Source: Sedimentisphaerales bacterium
GTDB lineage: Bacteria; Planctomycetota; Phycisphaerae; Sedimentisphaerales; UBA12454
Direction of reading: 5' to 3'
NCBI GenBank assembly: GCA_016930635.1
Contig: JAFGGI010000003.1
Location: 1-45,243, forward strand
Length of the DNA stretch: 45,243 nucleotides
The notes below the pieces were generated by a model. The model made no database searches and was not told where the DNA came from. It saw only the letters and a program-made list of their open reading frames with translations. Shown here one piece after another: positions 1 to 6,595 of this stretch. The position numbers and the translations under genes were made by a program. The first letter of the stretch is position 1, and the number at the start of each line of letters is the position of its first letter.

Positions 1-265
1 GTTGTGGGTGCATATATCATTTTCAGGAAACCCCCTCCATCACTGTCGGGGCTCTGTTTCGCCGGTATATAAAACCCCGTCATGCGGAGATGGCGGGGCT
101 AAACGATAATAACAACCCGCCGTGAAACGGCGGGCTAAATATCGCCGCCGTGCCGGCGGCGGCTAAACAACCCCCGACCACAGGGGTCGGGGCTAACCGC
201 GTTGTGGGTGTACATATCATTTTCAGGAAACCGGCAGGATAAACCTGGGGCTAACCGAGAACCCC
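1..265. repeat. Array of GC-rich hairpins (REP-like) inside a 200-bp spaced direct repeat
   Basis: No gene is visible in the first 300 bases. Instead there is a run of short perfect or near-perfect palindromes, each followed by ctaa(a): 75-98 (CCCCG..CGGGG), 116-134 (CCCGCCGT..ACGGCGGG), 143-161 (CGCCGCC..GGCGGCG), 172-192 (CCCCGACC..GGTCGGGG) and a weaker one at 235-247. A 32-bp sequence at 1-32 recurs at 201-232 with two mismatches. The stems differ in sequence but share length, the ctaa tail and spacing, as in REP-type elements known from Planctomycetes. It may act as an RNA or DNA hairpin barrier upstream of the fatty-acid cluster; function is inference. Confidence 0.6.
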
Positions 266-328
266 CTTATCCGCCATAATTAAAAAAAGCTGGTAAAGGC
301 AGATTAATTGACTACAATATGCGGCCTA

Positions 329-811
329 ATGAGATTTATTCTTATTGATAAGATAGTTAAAATAGAGCCTGGTAAAGAGATAATCAGCGTTAAAAACGTA
401 TCTTTGAGCGAGGAATATCTGGCGGACCATTTTCCGACTTTTCCGGTTTTGCCGGGGGTTTTTCTGCTTCAGGGGCTGATAGAATCTGCCAGTTGGCTGG
501 TTCGTGAGACGGAAAATTTTGCCCATAGTATGGTATTGCTTGAGCAGGCGAAAAATGTAAAATATAAGAGCTTTGCCGGGCCCGGCTCAACTATTGAGTA
601 CACTGTGACGGCAAAGAGTATAGAAGAAAATGCAAGTTCGTTTTCGGGTAAAGGCAGCTGCAACGGTGAGGCTATCGTTGAGGCGAGATTCAGCTTGAGG
701 CATTTTAATCTTGCTGAGAAAGAAGCCAGGCTGGCTGTTGAAGATGCCTACATAATAAATAAATTAAAAGAACGTTATAAAATTTTAGCAACCGGCATTA
801 ATGCAACTTAA
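329..811 (+). CDS. FabZ-like hotdog dehydratase, subunit A (His kept, catalytic Glu replaced by Gln)
   Basis: Hotdog-fold protein of the 3-hydroxyacyl-ACP dehydratase family, which removes water from 3-hydroxyacyl-ACP in fatty-acid elongation. The signature HFPTFPVLPG starts at His34 (numbered from the ATG at 329). The residue 14 positions later, a Glu in FabZ, is Gln48. I prefer ATG 329 over the in-frame TTG at 308 because from there the protein aligns without gaps to the second dehydratase at 1324 (MRFILIDKI against MRWIWIDKF), although the aagg at 295-298 would suit the TTG. At 160 residues it is slightly longer than typical FabZ (about 140-150). First gene of a cluster with ACP and two ketosynthases. 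It is probably active only together with subunit B. Confidence 0.85.
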   Translation: MRFILIDKIVKIEPGKEIISVKNVSLSEEYLADHFPTFPVLPGVFLLQGLIESASWLVRETENFAHSMVLLEQAKNVKYKSFAGPGSTIEYTVTAKSIEENASSFSGKGSCNGEAIVEARFSLRHFNLAEKEARLAVEDAYIINKLKERYKILATGINAT

Positions 812-825
812 TTTAAAATTATGGA

Positions 826-857
826 GTGCCTACGGCACGAAATTTTTATTTTTTTAT
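826..857 (+). terminator. Hairpin with T-rich tail between dehydratase A and ACP
   Basis: The stem GTGCC-tac-GGCAC (826-838) is followed by a T-rich stretch to 857. It has the form of a weak intrinsic terminator or attenuator and sits 15 bases after the dehydratase A stop, before the ACP gene. Its stem is only 5 bp, so partial read-through is likely. Confidence 0.45.
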
Positions 858-910
858 TCGGATTAACCTTGTAACAAGAAGAAATGTAGTTTTTTATGGA
901 GGCCTAACAT

Positions 911-1309
911 ATGGCTATGACGCGGGATGAGATTTTAAAGGAAATTCAAGAGGTACTGGTTGACGCTCTCGGCGTTGATGATGATGAAGTTACACCGGAT
1001 GCGACTTTAATGGCAGATTTGGGCGCAGAGAGTATAGATTTTCTCGATATAGTCTTCCGTATGGAAAAAGCTTTCGGGTTGAAGATTCCGCGTGAGGACC
1101 TGTTTCCTGCTGAAAGTCTTTTGAGCAATACAGAATATATCAGTGACGGCAAACTTACCGAAAAAGGTGTGGCAGAGCTGCAGGCACGTATGCCGCATAC
1201 AGACCTTTCCGGATTTGCTGCTAATCCTGAAATCAATAAGATCGGCGATCTGTTTACCGTCGAAACATTAGTGAATTTCATCGACAGCAAATTAAACGCG
1301 GCAGCATAA
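911..1309 (+). CDS. Acyl carrier protein (long form)
   Basis: Acyl carrier protein that carries the growing acyl chain on a phosphopantetheine arm. The attachment serine is Ser41 in the motif LGAESIDFLDIV, within a four-helix ACP pattern (residues 5-60 plus a C-terminal helix). At 132 residues it is longer than the usual 75-85. The extra part, about residues 60-105, separates helix II from the last helix (VETLVNFIDSKL). A strong ribosome-binding site (tggagg, 897-902) precedes ATG 911. It lies between the two dehydratase subunits, so it is probably the dedicated carrier of this cluster rather than the housekeeping AcpP. Confidence 0.9.
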   Translation: MAMTRDEILKEIQEVLVDALGVDDDEVTPDATLMADLGAESIDFLDIVFRMEKAFGLKIPREDLFPAESLLSNTEYISDGKLTEKGVAELQARMPHTDLSGFAANPEINKIGDLFTVETLVNFIDSKLNAAA

Positions 1310-1323
1310 CATGGAATTAATCG

Positions 1324-1815
1324 GTGCGATGGATCTGGATTGATAAGTTTATTGAATTCAACAGCGGCTCAAATGCCGTGGCCATAAAAAATGTAACTAT
1401 GGCAGAGGAGCATCTGGGCGACAATTTTCCCGGTTTCCCGATTATGCCCGAATGTTTGATGATCGAGGCAATGGCCCAGACGGCAGGTATTCTCGTAGGC
1501 GAGGCCGGCGGGTATAAGGAGAAGGTAATCCTTGCAAAAATTAATAAGGCTGTGTTCCACAATTATGTCCGGCCTGGGGATACGATAAAACTTCACGCTA
1601 ATATAGAATCAATTGCTGCTGAGGCTGCTTCGACGAAAGGTAAGATAACCCGTGAAGATGAAACTATAGCAGAAATAGATTTGATGTTCAGTCATATCGA
1701 TAAGAACCTGGCGGGCAAGGAATTCCCGGAAGAAAATTTTGTATTTACTGATCTGTTCGGTATCGTGCTCAGGGCTTCGGGTATCGACGCACCGGCTTTG
1801 GGGAAATCCAAATGA
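1324..1815 (+). CDS. FabZ-like hotdog dehydratase, subunit B (Glu kept, catalytic His replaced by Asn)
   Basis: Second hotdog dehydratase-like protein, 163 residues, GTG start at 1324 with a GGAA 9 bases upstream. The signature reads NFPGFPIMPE, so the catalytic His of FabZ is Asn34, while the partner Glu is kept at Glu48 (MIEAMAQ). This is the mirror image of subunit A. In FabZ the two catalytic residues come from opposite subunits at the dimer interface (established for the family), so an A/B heterodimer would regain exactly one complete site per dimer. The stop overlaps the start of the next gene (ATGA at 1812-1815), indicating translational coupling. Confidence 0.88.
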   Translation: MRWIWIDKFIEFNSGSNAVAIKNVTMAEEHLGDNFPGFPIMPECLMIEAMAQTAGILVGEAGGYKEKVILAKINKAVFHNYVRPGDTIKLHANIESIAAEAASTKGKITREDETIAEIDLMFSHIDKNLAGKEFPEENFVFTDLFGIVLRASGIDAPALGKSK

Positions 1816-3125
1816 CTGAGCAGATGCCGGTAATTACAGGACTGGGGGCAATTACGCCGCTTGGTCTAAGTTATAAAGACCTTTGGCAGGGATTGTGCGA
1901 TGGCAAGTGCGGGATAGATAGAATCACAGCATTTGATCCTGCCGGTTTTACCTGTCAGATTGCGGGCCAGGTACCGGAGTTTAAAATTCGTGATTATGTT
2001 CCCAAGTCGATGCGTAAAACAACAAAGCTGATGTCGCGGGATATCGAGCTTGCCGTTGTTGCAGCCGATGAGGCATTTAAAGATGCGGGGCTGACGACTA
2101 AAGCAATCGATGAAGCAAATATCACTATCAATCCGGAAAGAACCGCGATAATTTTCGGAGCGGGTCTGATAAGCTGTGATCTGGTCGAACTTGCCCCTGC
2201 TGTTGCGAAGAGTATCACGGACGGCAAATTCGATATAAAAAAATGGGGTGCAGAGGGTATAGAACACCTGACGCCTTTGTGGCTGCTCAAGTATCTGCCT
2301 AATATGCCGGCCTGTCATGTTGGTATAATCCACGATATTCAGGGGCCGAGCAATTCGATAACCTGCGCTGAGGCGGCCAGTCAGCTTGCTATCGGCGAAG
2401 CTTTGCAGATAATTGTTCGAGGCAGTGCGGATGTTGCACTTGCGGGCGGCGGAGAGGCAAAGGTCAATCCGCTTATTATGCTAAGACAGTGTCTTAATAA
2501 AAGAGCCGCAACAGAATATAACGATAATCCGAAAGACGGATGCAGGCCTTTCGATGCTGATGCGAAGGGGTCGGTATTCGGAGAGGCTGCGGGGTGCCTG
2601 GTATTAGAGCGGCTGGAAAATGCAAAACAACGCAGCGCGAAAGTCCATGCTCAAATTGCTGGTGCCGGGGCAAGCTGCAGCATAAATGCACAATATGAAC
2701 ATCTCGAACCTGATGGAAAAGGTGTTCAATACGCGATCGAGTCGGCTCTTGAACAGGCAAAGATAAAACCTGAACAGCTCGATTTGATAATTCCGCACGG
2801 CACAGGTATACCACAAGATGATATTGCAGAGGCACGAGGGATAAGAGGCGCTCTTGGCAGTGCTGTGGATAAAATTCCGGTTTTCCCAACGAAGAGTATG
2901 ATAAGCAATACCGGTGCGGCAGGCGGCGCTATCGATGTTATTACGGCGTGCTGTGCGATTAAAGATGGAATTATTCCAGCCGCCAAAAACTGTGACAATA
3001 TAAATAAAGACTGCAAGCTGAATATCTCCGGCAAAAAGGTCAATAAAGAGATCAATTACGTTCTGTGCTGCAGTTATACATACGGCGGCCAAACGGCAGC
3101 AATTATATTGAAGAATGAAAATTGA
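1812..3125 (+). CDS. Beta-ketoacyl-ACP synthase-like protein with C-H-N active site
   Basis: FabF/KAS II-type condensing enzyme of 437 residues (normal length about 410). The nucleophile Cys185 (ITCAEAAS) and the first catalytic His329 (PHGTGIPQDD) are present. The second His of the KAS I/II triad, normally in KSMxGHxxGA, is Asn366 (KSMISNTGAAGG), giving a C-H-N set as in KAS III and chalcone synthases. It could be a chain-length-factor-like partner of the intact ketosynthase at 3293 or a synthase with altered decarboxylation chemistry. It overlaps the upstream dehydratase gene by four bases. Identity as a thiolase-fold ketosynthase is firm; activity is uncertain. Confidence 0.88.
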   Translation: MTEQMPVITGLGAITPLGLSYKDLWQGLCDGKCGIDRITAFDPAGFTCQIAGQVPEFKIRDYVPKSMRKTTKLMSRDIELAVVAADEAFKDAGLTTKAIDEANITINPERTAIIFGAGLISCDLVELAPAVAKSITDGKFDIKKWGAEGIEHLTPLWLLKYLPNMPACHVGIIHDIQGPSNSITCAEAASQLAIGEALQIIVRGSADVALAGGGEAKVNPLIMLRQCLNKRAATEYNDNPKDGCRPFDADAKGSVFGEAAGCLVLERLENAKQRSAKVHAQIAGAGASCSINAQYEHLEPDGKGVQYAIESALEQAKIKPEQLDLIIPHGTGIPQDDIAEARGIRGALGSAVDKIPVFPTKSMISNTGAAGGAIDVITACCAIKDGIIPAAKNCDNINKDCKLNISGKKVNKEINYVLCCSYTYGGQTAAIILKNEN

Positions 3126-3262
3126 AGATTGACAAACTAAGTAATATCGGTGTGGTTATCGGTATCGGTAACGTCACGTTGGCCGGTATCGGTTTCGGTA
3201 ATGTTGCTCATATCAAGGCACGTAACGTTACCATTACCTATACCGAAAACGAAAACCTTTAA
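3122..3262 (+). repeat. GGTATCGGT inverted-repeat spacer, also an open 46-codon frame
   Basis: The 167-base gap between the two ketosynthase genes holds the word GGTATCGGT at 3161 and 3185 and its inverted form in 3223-3246 (acc..tatacc), giving an imperfect long stem with about 50 bases of loop. The same stretch is open from a TTG at 3122, overlapping the upstream stop, to a TAA at 3260, encoding a Gly/Val/Ile-rich 46-residue peptide (NIGVVIGIGNV..). There is no clear ribosome-binding site, so I treat it as a repeat with a chance reading frame. Confidence 0.4.
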
Positions 3263-3292
3263 TACTTTGGTATAATTTTATTGGTGTAATTT

Positions 3293-4612
3293 GTGATTGA
3301 TAAAACAAAACAACGTGTTGTAATAACAGGAATGGGCATTGTCTGTCCGCTCGGCAATGATGTTGCGACGATGTGGGATGGTATTTTGAACTGCCGAAAT
3401 GAGACAGATATGACCACTATCTTCGATGCATCCGGTTTTCCGACAAAATTCAGCTCGGAAGTTAAGAATTACGATATCACAAAATATATAAAGAATCCTG
3501 AGCTGCATAAAGACGGCAACCGGCATTGTAAATTTGCAATTGGCGCAGCGGCCCAAGCGTGCAGGCAAGCAAAAATAGATATAGAGACTTCAACTCCGCA
3601 GGATGGTATCGACCGCAGAAGATTAGGTATATATTTCGGGTCAGGTGAAAGCTCTGTCGATAACGAGAATTTCTTCGGTGCCATTGCTGAAGGCTGGGAC
3701 GATGAGAAGGGCCAGATGGACTGGAAGAAATGGGCCTCTGCAGCCTTTGGTAAAATGCAGGCTTGCTATGAGCTTGAGCAGGAATCGAATATGCCTGCCG
3801 CTCATGTGGCGATGCTTGCCGGGGCGCGAGGGGCATCGAGGAGCTGTCTTACCGCATGTGCGGCAAGTACGCAGGCGATCGGCGAGGCGTTTAAGATGAT
3901 ACAGTCAGGTGCGGTTGATGTTGTCATCGCAGGCGGTGCACATTCGATGATACATCCGCTGGGTGTTACGGGGTTTAACCGTCTTACCGCCCTTTCGACG
4001 AGAAACGATAGTCCAAAGACGGCATCAAGACCGTTCAGCGCGAGCAGAGATGGTTTTGTTCTCGGCGAAGGCGCTGCGATGGTCATTTTAGAGACGCTCG
4101 AATCAGCAAAGAAGCGAGGCGTTGAAATTCTCGCTGAGATAATCGGCTATGGCAGCAGTAATGACGCCTTTCGCGTAACCGATATGCATGAAGAGGCTCG
4201 CGGTGCAGTCCAGGCGATAGAGGCGGCTTTGAAAGACGCAAAACTGTCCTATAAAGATATAGACTATGTAAGTACGCACGGCACGAGTACGGGGGAAAAT
4301 GACTCTATCGAGACGGTGGCATTGAAAAAGGTCTTCAAGGAAGAGGCTAAAAATACGCCTGTAAGCAGCGTAAAGAGTATGTTAGGGCATTTAATCGGTG
4401 CTGCAGGGGCGGCAGAATTAATTACCTGTGTCCTTGCGATTCGTGATAATATATTACCGCCGACGATCAACTTAAATGAGCCTGATCCGAGCCTTGATCT
4501 GGACTATGTGCCGCTCAAGCCGCGGAAGGCAAAAGTCGATATAGCTATAAACGAGTCTTTCGGCTTCGGCGGCCAGAATAATGTTGTTATTGTAAGACGA
4601 TTTGAAAATTAA
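3293..4612 (+). CDS. Beta-ketoacyl-ACP synthase II (FabF-type, complete C-H-H triad)
   Basis: Condensing enzyme joining malonyl-ACP to an acyl chain. At 439 residues it carries the whole KAS I/II triad: Cys189 (TACAAST), His329 (THGTSTGEND) and His366 (KSMLGHLIGAAG), plus the C-terminal glycine-rich FGFGGQN loop. GTG start at 3293 with weak upstream signal. Same strand and spacing as the preceding genes, which supports one functional set: ACP, two dehydratase subunits, two ketosynthase subunits. A ketoreductase is missing here and must come from elsewhere. Named FabF-type rather than FabF because it probably serves a specialised pathway and pairs with the C-H-N protein. Confidence 0.9.
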   Translation: MIDKTKQRVVITGMGIVCPLGNDVATMWDGILNCRNETDMTTIFDASGFPTKFSSEVKNYDITKYIKNPELHKDGNRHCKFAIGAAAQACRQAKIDIETSTPQDGIDRRRLGIYFGSGESSVDNENFFGAIAEGWDDEKGQMDWKKWASAAFGKMQACYELEQESNMPAAHVAMLAGARGASRSCLTACAASTQAIGEAFKMIQSGAVDVVIAGGAHSMIHPLGVTGFNRLTALSTRNDSPKTASRPFSASRDGFVLGEGAAMVILETLESAKKRGVEILAEIIGYGSSNDAFRVTDMHEEARGAVQAIEAALKDAKLSYKDIDYVSTHGTSTGENDSIETVALKKVFKEEAKNTPVSSVKSMLGHLIGAAGAAELITCVLAIRDNILPPTINLNEPDPSLDLDYVPLKPRKAKVDIAINESFGFGGQNNVVIVRRFEN

Positions 4613-4650
4613 CCACGAATGAACACGAATTAACAAAGAGCTTTATTTTT

Positions 4651-5214
4651 ATGATAGAATCAATAAAGAGACAGCAAAGGGTATCAGGTGATCAGGAAAT
4701 CAGGGTGCAGGATACCAGAAAATCAGAATATCAGGAAAAACCTGTAGCAGAGATGAACCCAACAAAGACGCAAAAAAGGGTATCAGGTGATCAGGAAATC
4801 AGGGTGCAGGATACCAGAAAATCAGAATATCAGGAGAAATCCGTAGCAGGTTTTGAGAAGCTCTGGGTGTGGCAAAAATCATATAAACTTATGCAGGAAA
4901 TCCATAAGTTTTGCAAGCAATTGCCGAGAGAAGAAAAGTTCAGATTAAAAGACCAGATCGAACGTAGTTCATCCTCAGTATGCGATAATATAGCTGAAGG
5001 ATATACGGCATATTACTATAATGAAAAGATAAAGGGATTTAACATATCAAGAAAAGAAGCTGGAGAGAAACAAAATCATATACGCAAAATATCAGGTAAA
5101 GGCTATTTGGATTCTGATTTGGCACAGAAGTGGGTAGAAGCATATGAAGAAGTGATTCGGGGCATTAATGGCTATAATCGTTATATTAGAGAGAAAAAAG
5201 GTGCAAAAAAATAA
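4651..5214 (+). CDS. Four-helix bundle (S23/IVS-type) protein with repeat-encoded N-terminus
   Basis: Residues about 68-185 match the S23-type four-helix bundle family (FEKLWVWQKSYKL..., IERSSSSVCDNIAEGYTAYYY..., a GINGYNRYI end). The family includes proteins encoded in 23S rRNA intervening sequences and Avd accessory proteins of diversity-generating retroelements; most members have unknown function. The first 67 residues are unusual: they are the translation of a 99-bp tandem DNA repeat (RVSGDQEIRVQDTRKSEYQEK twice). True translation may begin later, for example at ATG 4753, or the repeat may have been captured in frame. The gene lies between fabF and serS with ATCAGG-rich DNA on both sides. 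No reverse transcriptase is present. Confidence 0.75.
   Translation: MIESIKRQQRVSGDQEIRVQDTRKSEYQEKPVAEMNPTKTQKRVSGDQEIRVQDTRKSEYQEKSVAGFEKLWVWQKSYKLMQEIHKFCKQLPREEKFRLKDQIERSSSSVCDNIAEGYTAYYYNEKIKGFNISRKEAGEKQNHIRKISGKGYLDSDLAQKWVEAYEEVIRGINGYNRYIREKKGAKK
4676..4849 (+). repeat. 99-bp tandem repeat rich in ATCAGG
   Basis: The 61 bases at 4676-4736 recur exactly at 4775-4835 (offset 99, a multiple of three, so the frame is kept); similarity continues with a few mismatches to 4750/4849. Within each unit ATCAGG or close variants recur every 8-12 bases. It forms the start of the four-helix-bundle reading frame. Confidence 0.85.
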
Positions 5215-5218
5215 AACA

Positions 5219-5276
5219 TCCTGTTGTCCGGATATCCTGATATCCACTACCTGATATCCTGATAATCTGATATACT
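5219..5276 (-). repeat. Inverted ATCAGG-type repeat downstream of the four-helix gene
   Basis: Four to five copies of CCTGATA/CTGATAT occur here. The reverse complement reads like the TATCAGG-rich repeat at the other end of the gene (4676-4849), so the four-helix gene is bracketed by inverted, low-complexity ends, as a mobile cassette might be. It also lies just before serS and could fold with the upstream copies in the transcript. Confidence 0.65.
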
Positions 5277-5292
5277 AACCTGGAAACAAATT

Positions 5293-6570
5293 ATGATAGA
5301 TATAAAAGAAATTCGCGAAAATCCTGAAAAGTTCAAGAAAGCCTGTCAGGCGAAACATTTCGATGTGGATATTGACAAGCTGCTTGAGATCGATGCGAAG
5401 AGGCGCAAGGTAGAAGCTCGTTTGCAGGAAATTACTACAGAAAAAAATGCCTTAGGCAAATCTATCCCCAAATTAACAGGCGAAGAGAAAAAATCTGCAT
5501 TAGATAAATTAAAACAACTTAAGGAAGACGAGGCTGAAGCCCGTCGTACATATACCCCTGTTGATGGGACAGAACTTGAGATTCTCATGCGTCAAGTCCC
5601 CCAGCCACCTGATGAAGATGTACCAGAGGGTAAGGACGATACGGAAAATGTCGAGATGTCCAAATGGGGCGATATCCGCAAGTTCGATTTCGAGCCGAAG
5701 GACCATATCCAGCTCGGACTGGGGCTTGACATAATTGATATTGAAAGAGCGGTTAAGCTGGCAGGGACGAGGAATTACTTTTTGAAAGGTGCAGGTGCAA
5801 TGCTGCACTGGGCGGTTCTTCGCTTCGCGATGGATTTTATGGTCAAAAAAGGTTACGTGCCTTTTTCGGTTCCGATGCTTATGCGAAATGAGGCAATGAC
5901 GGGGACCGGTTATTATCCCGGCGCTGAAGAGCAGACCTATCTGATGGAGCGGGATGAGCTGAATCTGGCAGGTACTGCGGAGGTGCCTTTGACTGCCTAT
6001 TTTATGAATGAAATTGTATTGCAGGAGAAATTACCCTATAAATTTGTGGGGTTGAGTACCTGTTATCGCAGGGAGGCAGGAGCTGCGGGGAAAGATACCT
6101 ACGGCCTTTACAGGATTCACCAGTTCGATAAGGTAGAGCAGGTAATAATCTGTGAAAATGATAACGAGGCAAGTGCGAAATTCCACGAAGAGATACAGGC
6201 CAATGCTGAAGCTGTGATGCAGGGGCTGGAACTGCCCTACCGTGTTGTAAAGGTCTGCACAGGAGATTTAGGGCGCGGCCAGGCGAAAAAATATGATATC
6301 GAGGCGTGGATGCCGTCACGGAACAGCTTCGGTGAGACACACAGCGCAAGTAAATTTTATGATTTTCAGGCAAGAAGAATGAATTTGAGATACAAAGACG
6401 GCAAGACCAAAAAGAATCTGTTCTGCCATACGCTTAATGATACTGTTATTGCTTCGCCGCGAATACTGATACCAATTCTGGAGCTTAATCAGAACAAGGA
6501 CGGCTCGGTCAATATACCAAAGGTTTTGCAGCCTTATATGGATGGTATGAAAGTAATTAAGCCTGGATAA
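5293..6570 (+). CDS. serS: Seryl-tRNA synthetase
   Basis: Class II aminoacyl-tRNA synthetase charging tRNA-Ser (and tRNA-Sec where present). At 425 residues it has normal length. The N-terminal coiled-coil arm spans about residues 25-110 (EARLQEITTEKNALGKSI...). The class II core includes TAEVPLTAYF (serine/ATP pocket), motif 2 around CYRREAGAAGKDTYGLYRIHQF, and motif 3 near the C-terminus (NDTVIASPRILIPILELNQ). ATG 5293 follows ctggaaacaaatt, with GGAAA as ribosome-binding site. Conserved single-copy housekeeping gene; its insertion between the fatty-acid cluster and a secreted protease carries no clear functional link. Confidence 0.96.
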   Translation: MIDIKEIRENPEKFKKACQAKHFDVDIDKLLEIDAKRRKVEARLQEITTEKNALGKSIPKLTGEEKKSALDKLKQLKEDEAEARRTYTPVDGTELEILMRQVPQPPDEDVPEGKDDTENVEMSKWGDIRKFDFEPKDHIQLGLGLDIIDIERAVKLAGTRNYFLKGAGAMLHWAVLRFAMDFMVKKGYVPFSVPMLMRNEAMTGTGYYPGAEEQTYLMERDELNLAGTAEVPLTAYFMNEIVLQEKLPYKFVGLSTCYRREAGAAGKDTYGLYRIHQFDKVEQVIICENDNEASAKFHEEIQANAEAVMQGLELPYRVVKVCTGDLGRGQAKKYDIEAWMPSRNSFGETHSASKFYDFQARRMNLRYKDGKTKKNLFCHTLNDTVIASPRILIPILELNQNKDGSVNIPKVLQPYMDGMKVIKPG

Positions 6571-6595
6571 ATATTAACTTTATTTCAGGAATGTG

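Noticed and set aside
1-265. CRISPR array
   Set aside because: Stems differ in sequence, spacing is irregular, there is no constant repeat and no cas gene.
4651-5214. Diversity-generating retroelement (Avd-like accessory protein)
   Set aside because: The fold family fits, but no reverse transcriptase, template or variable repeat is within reach.
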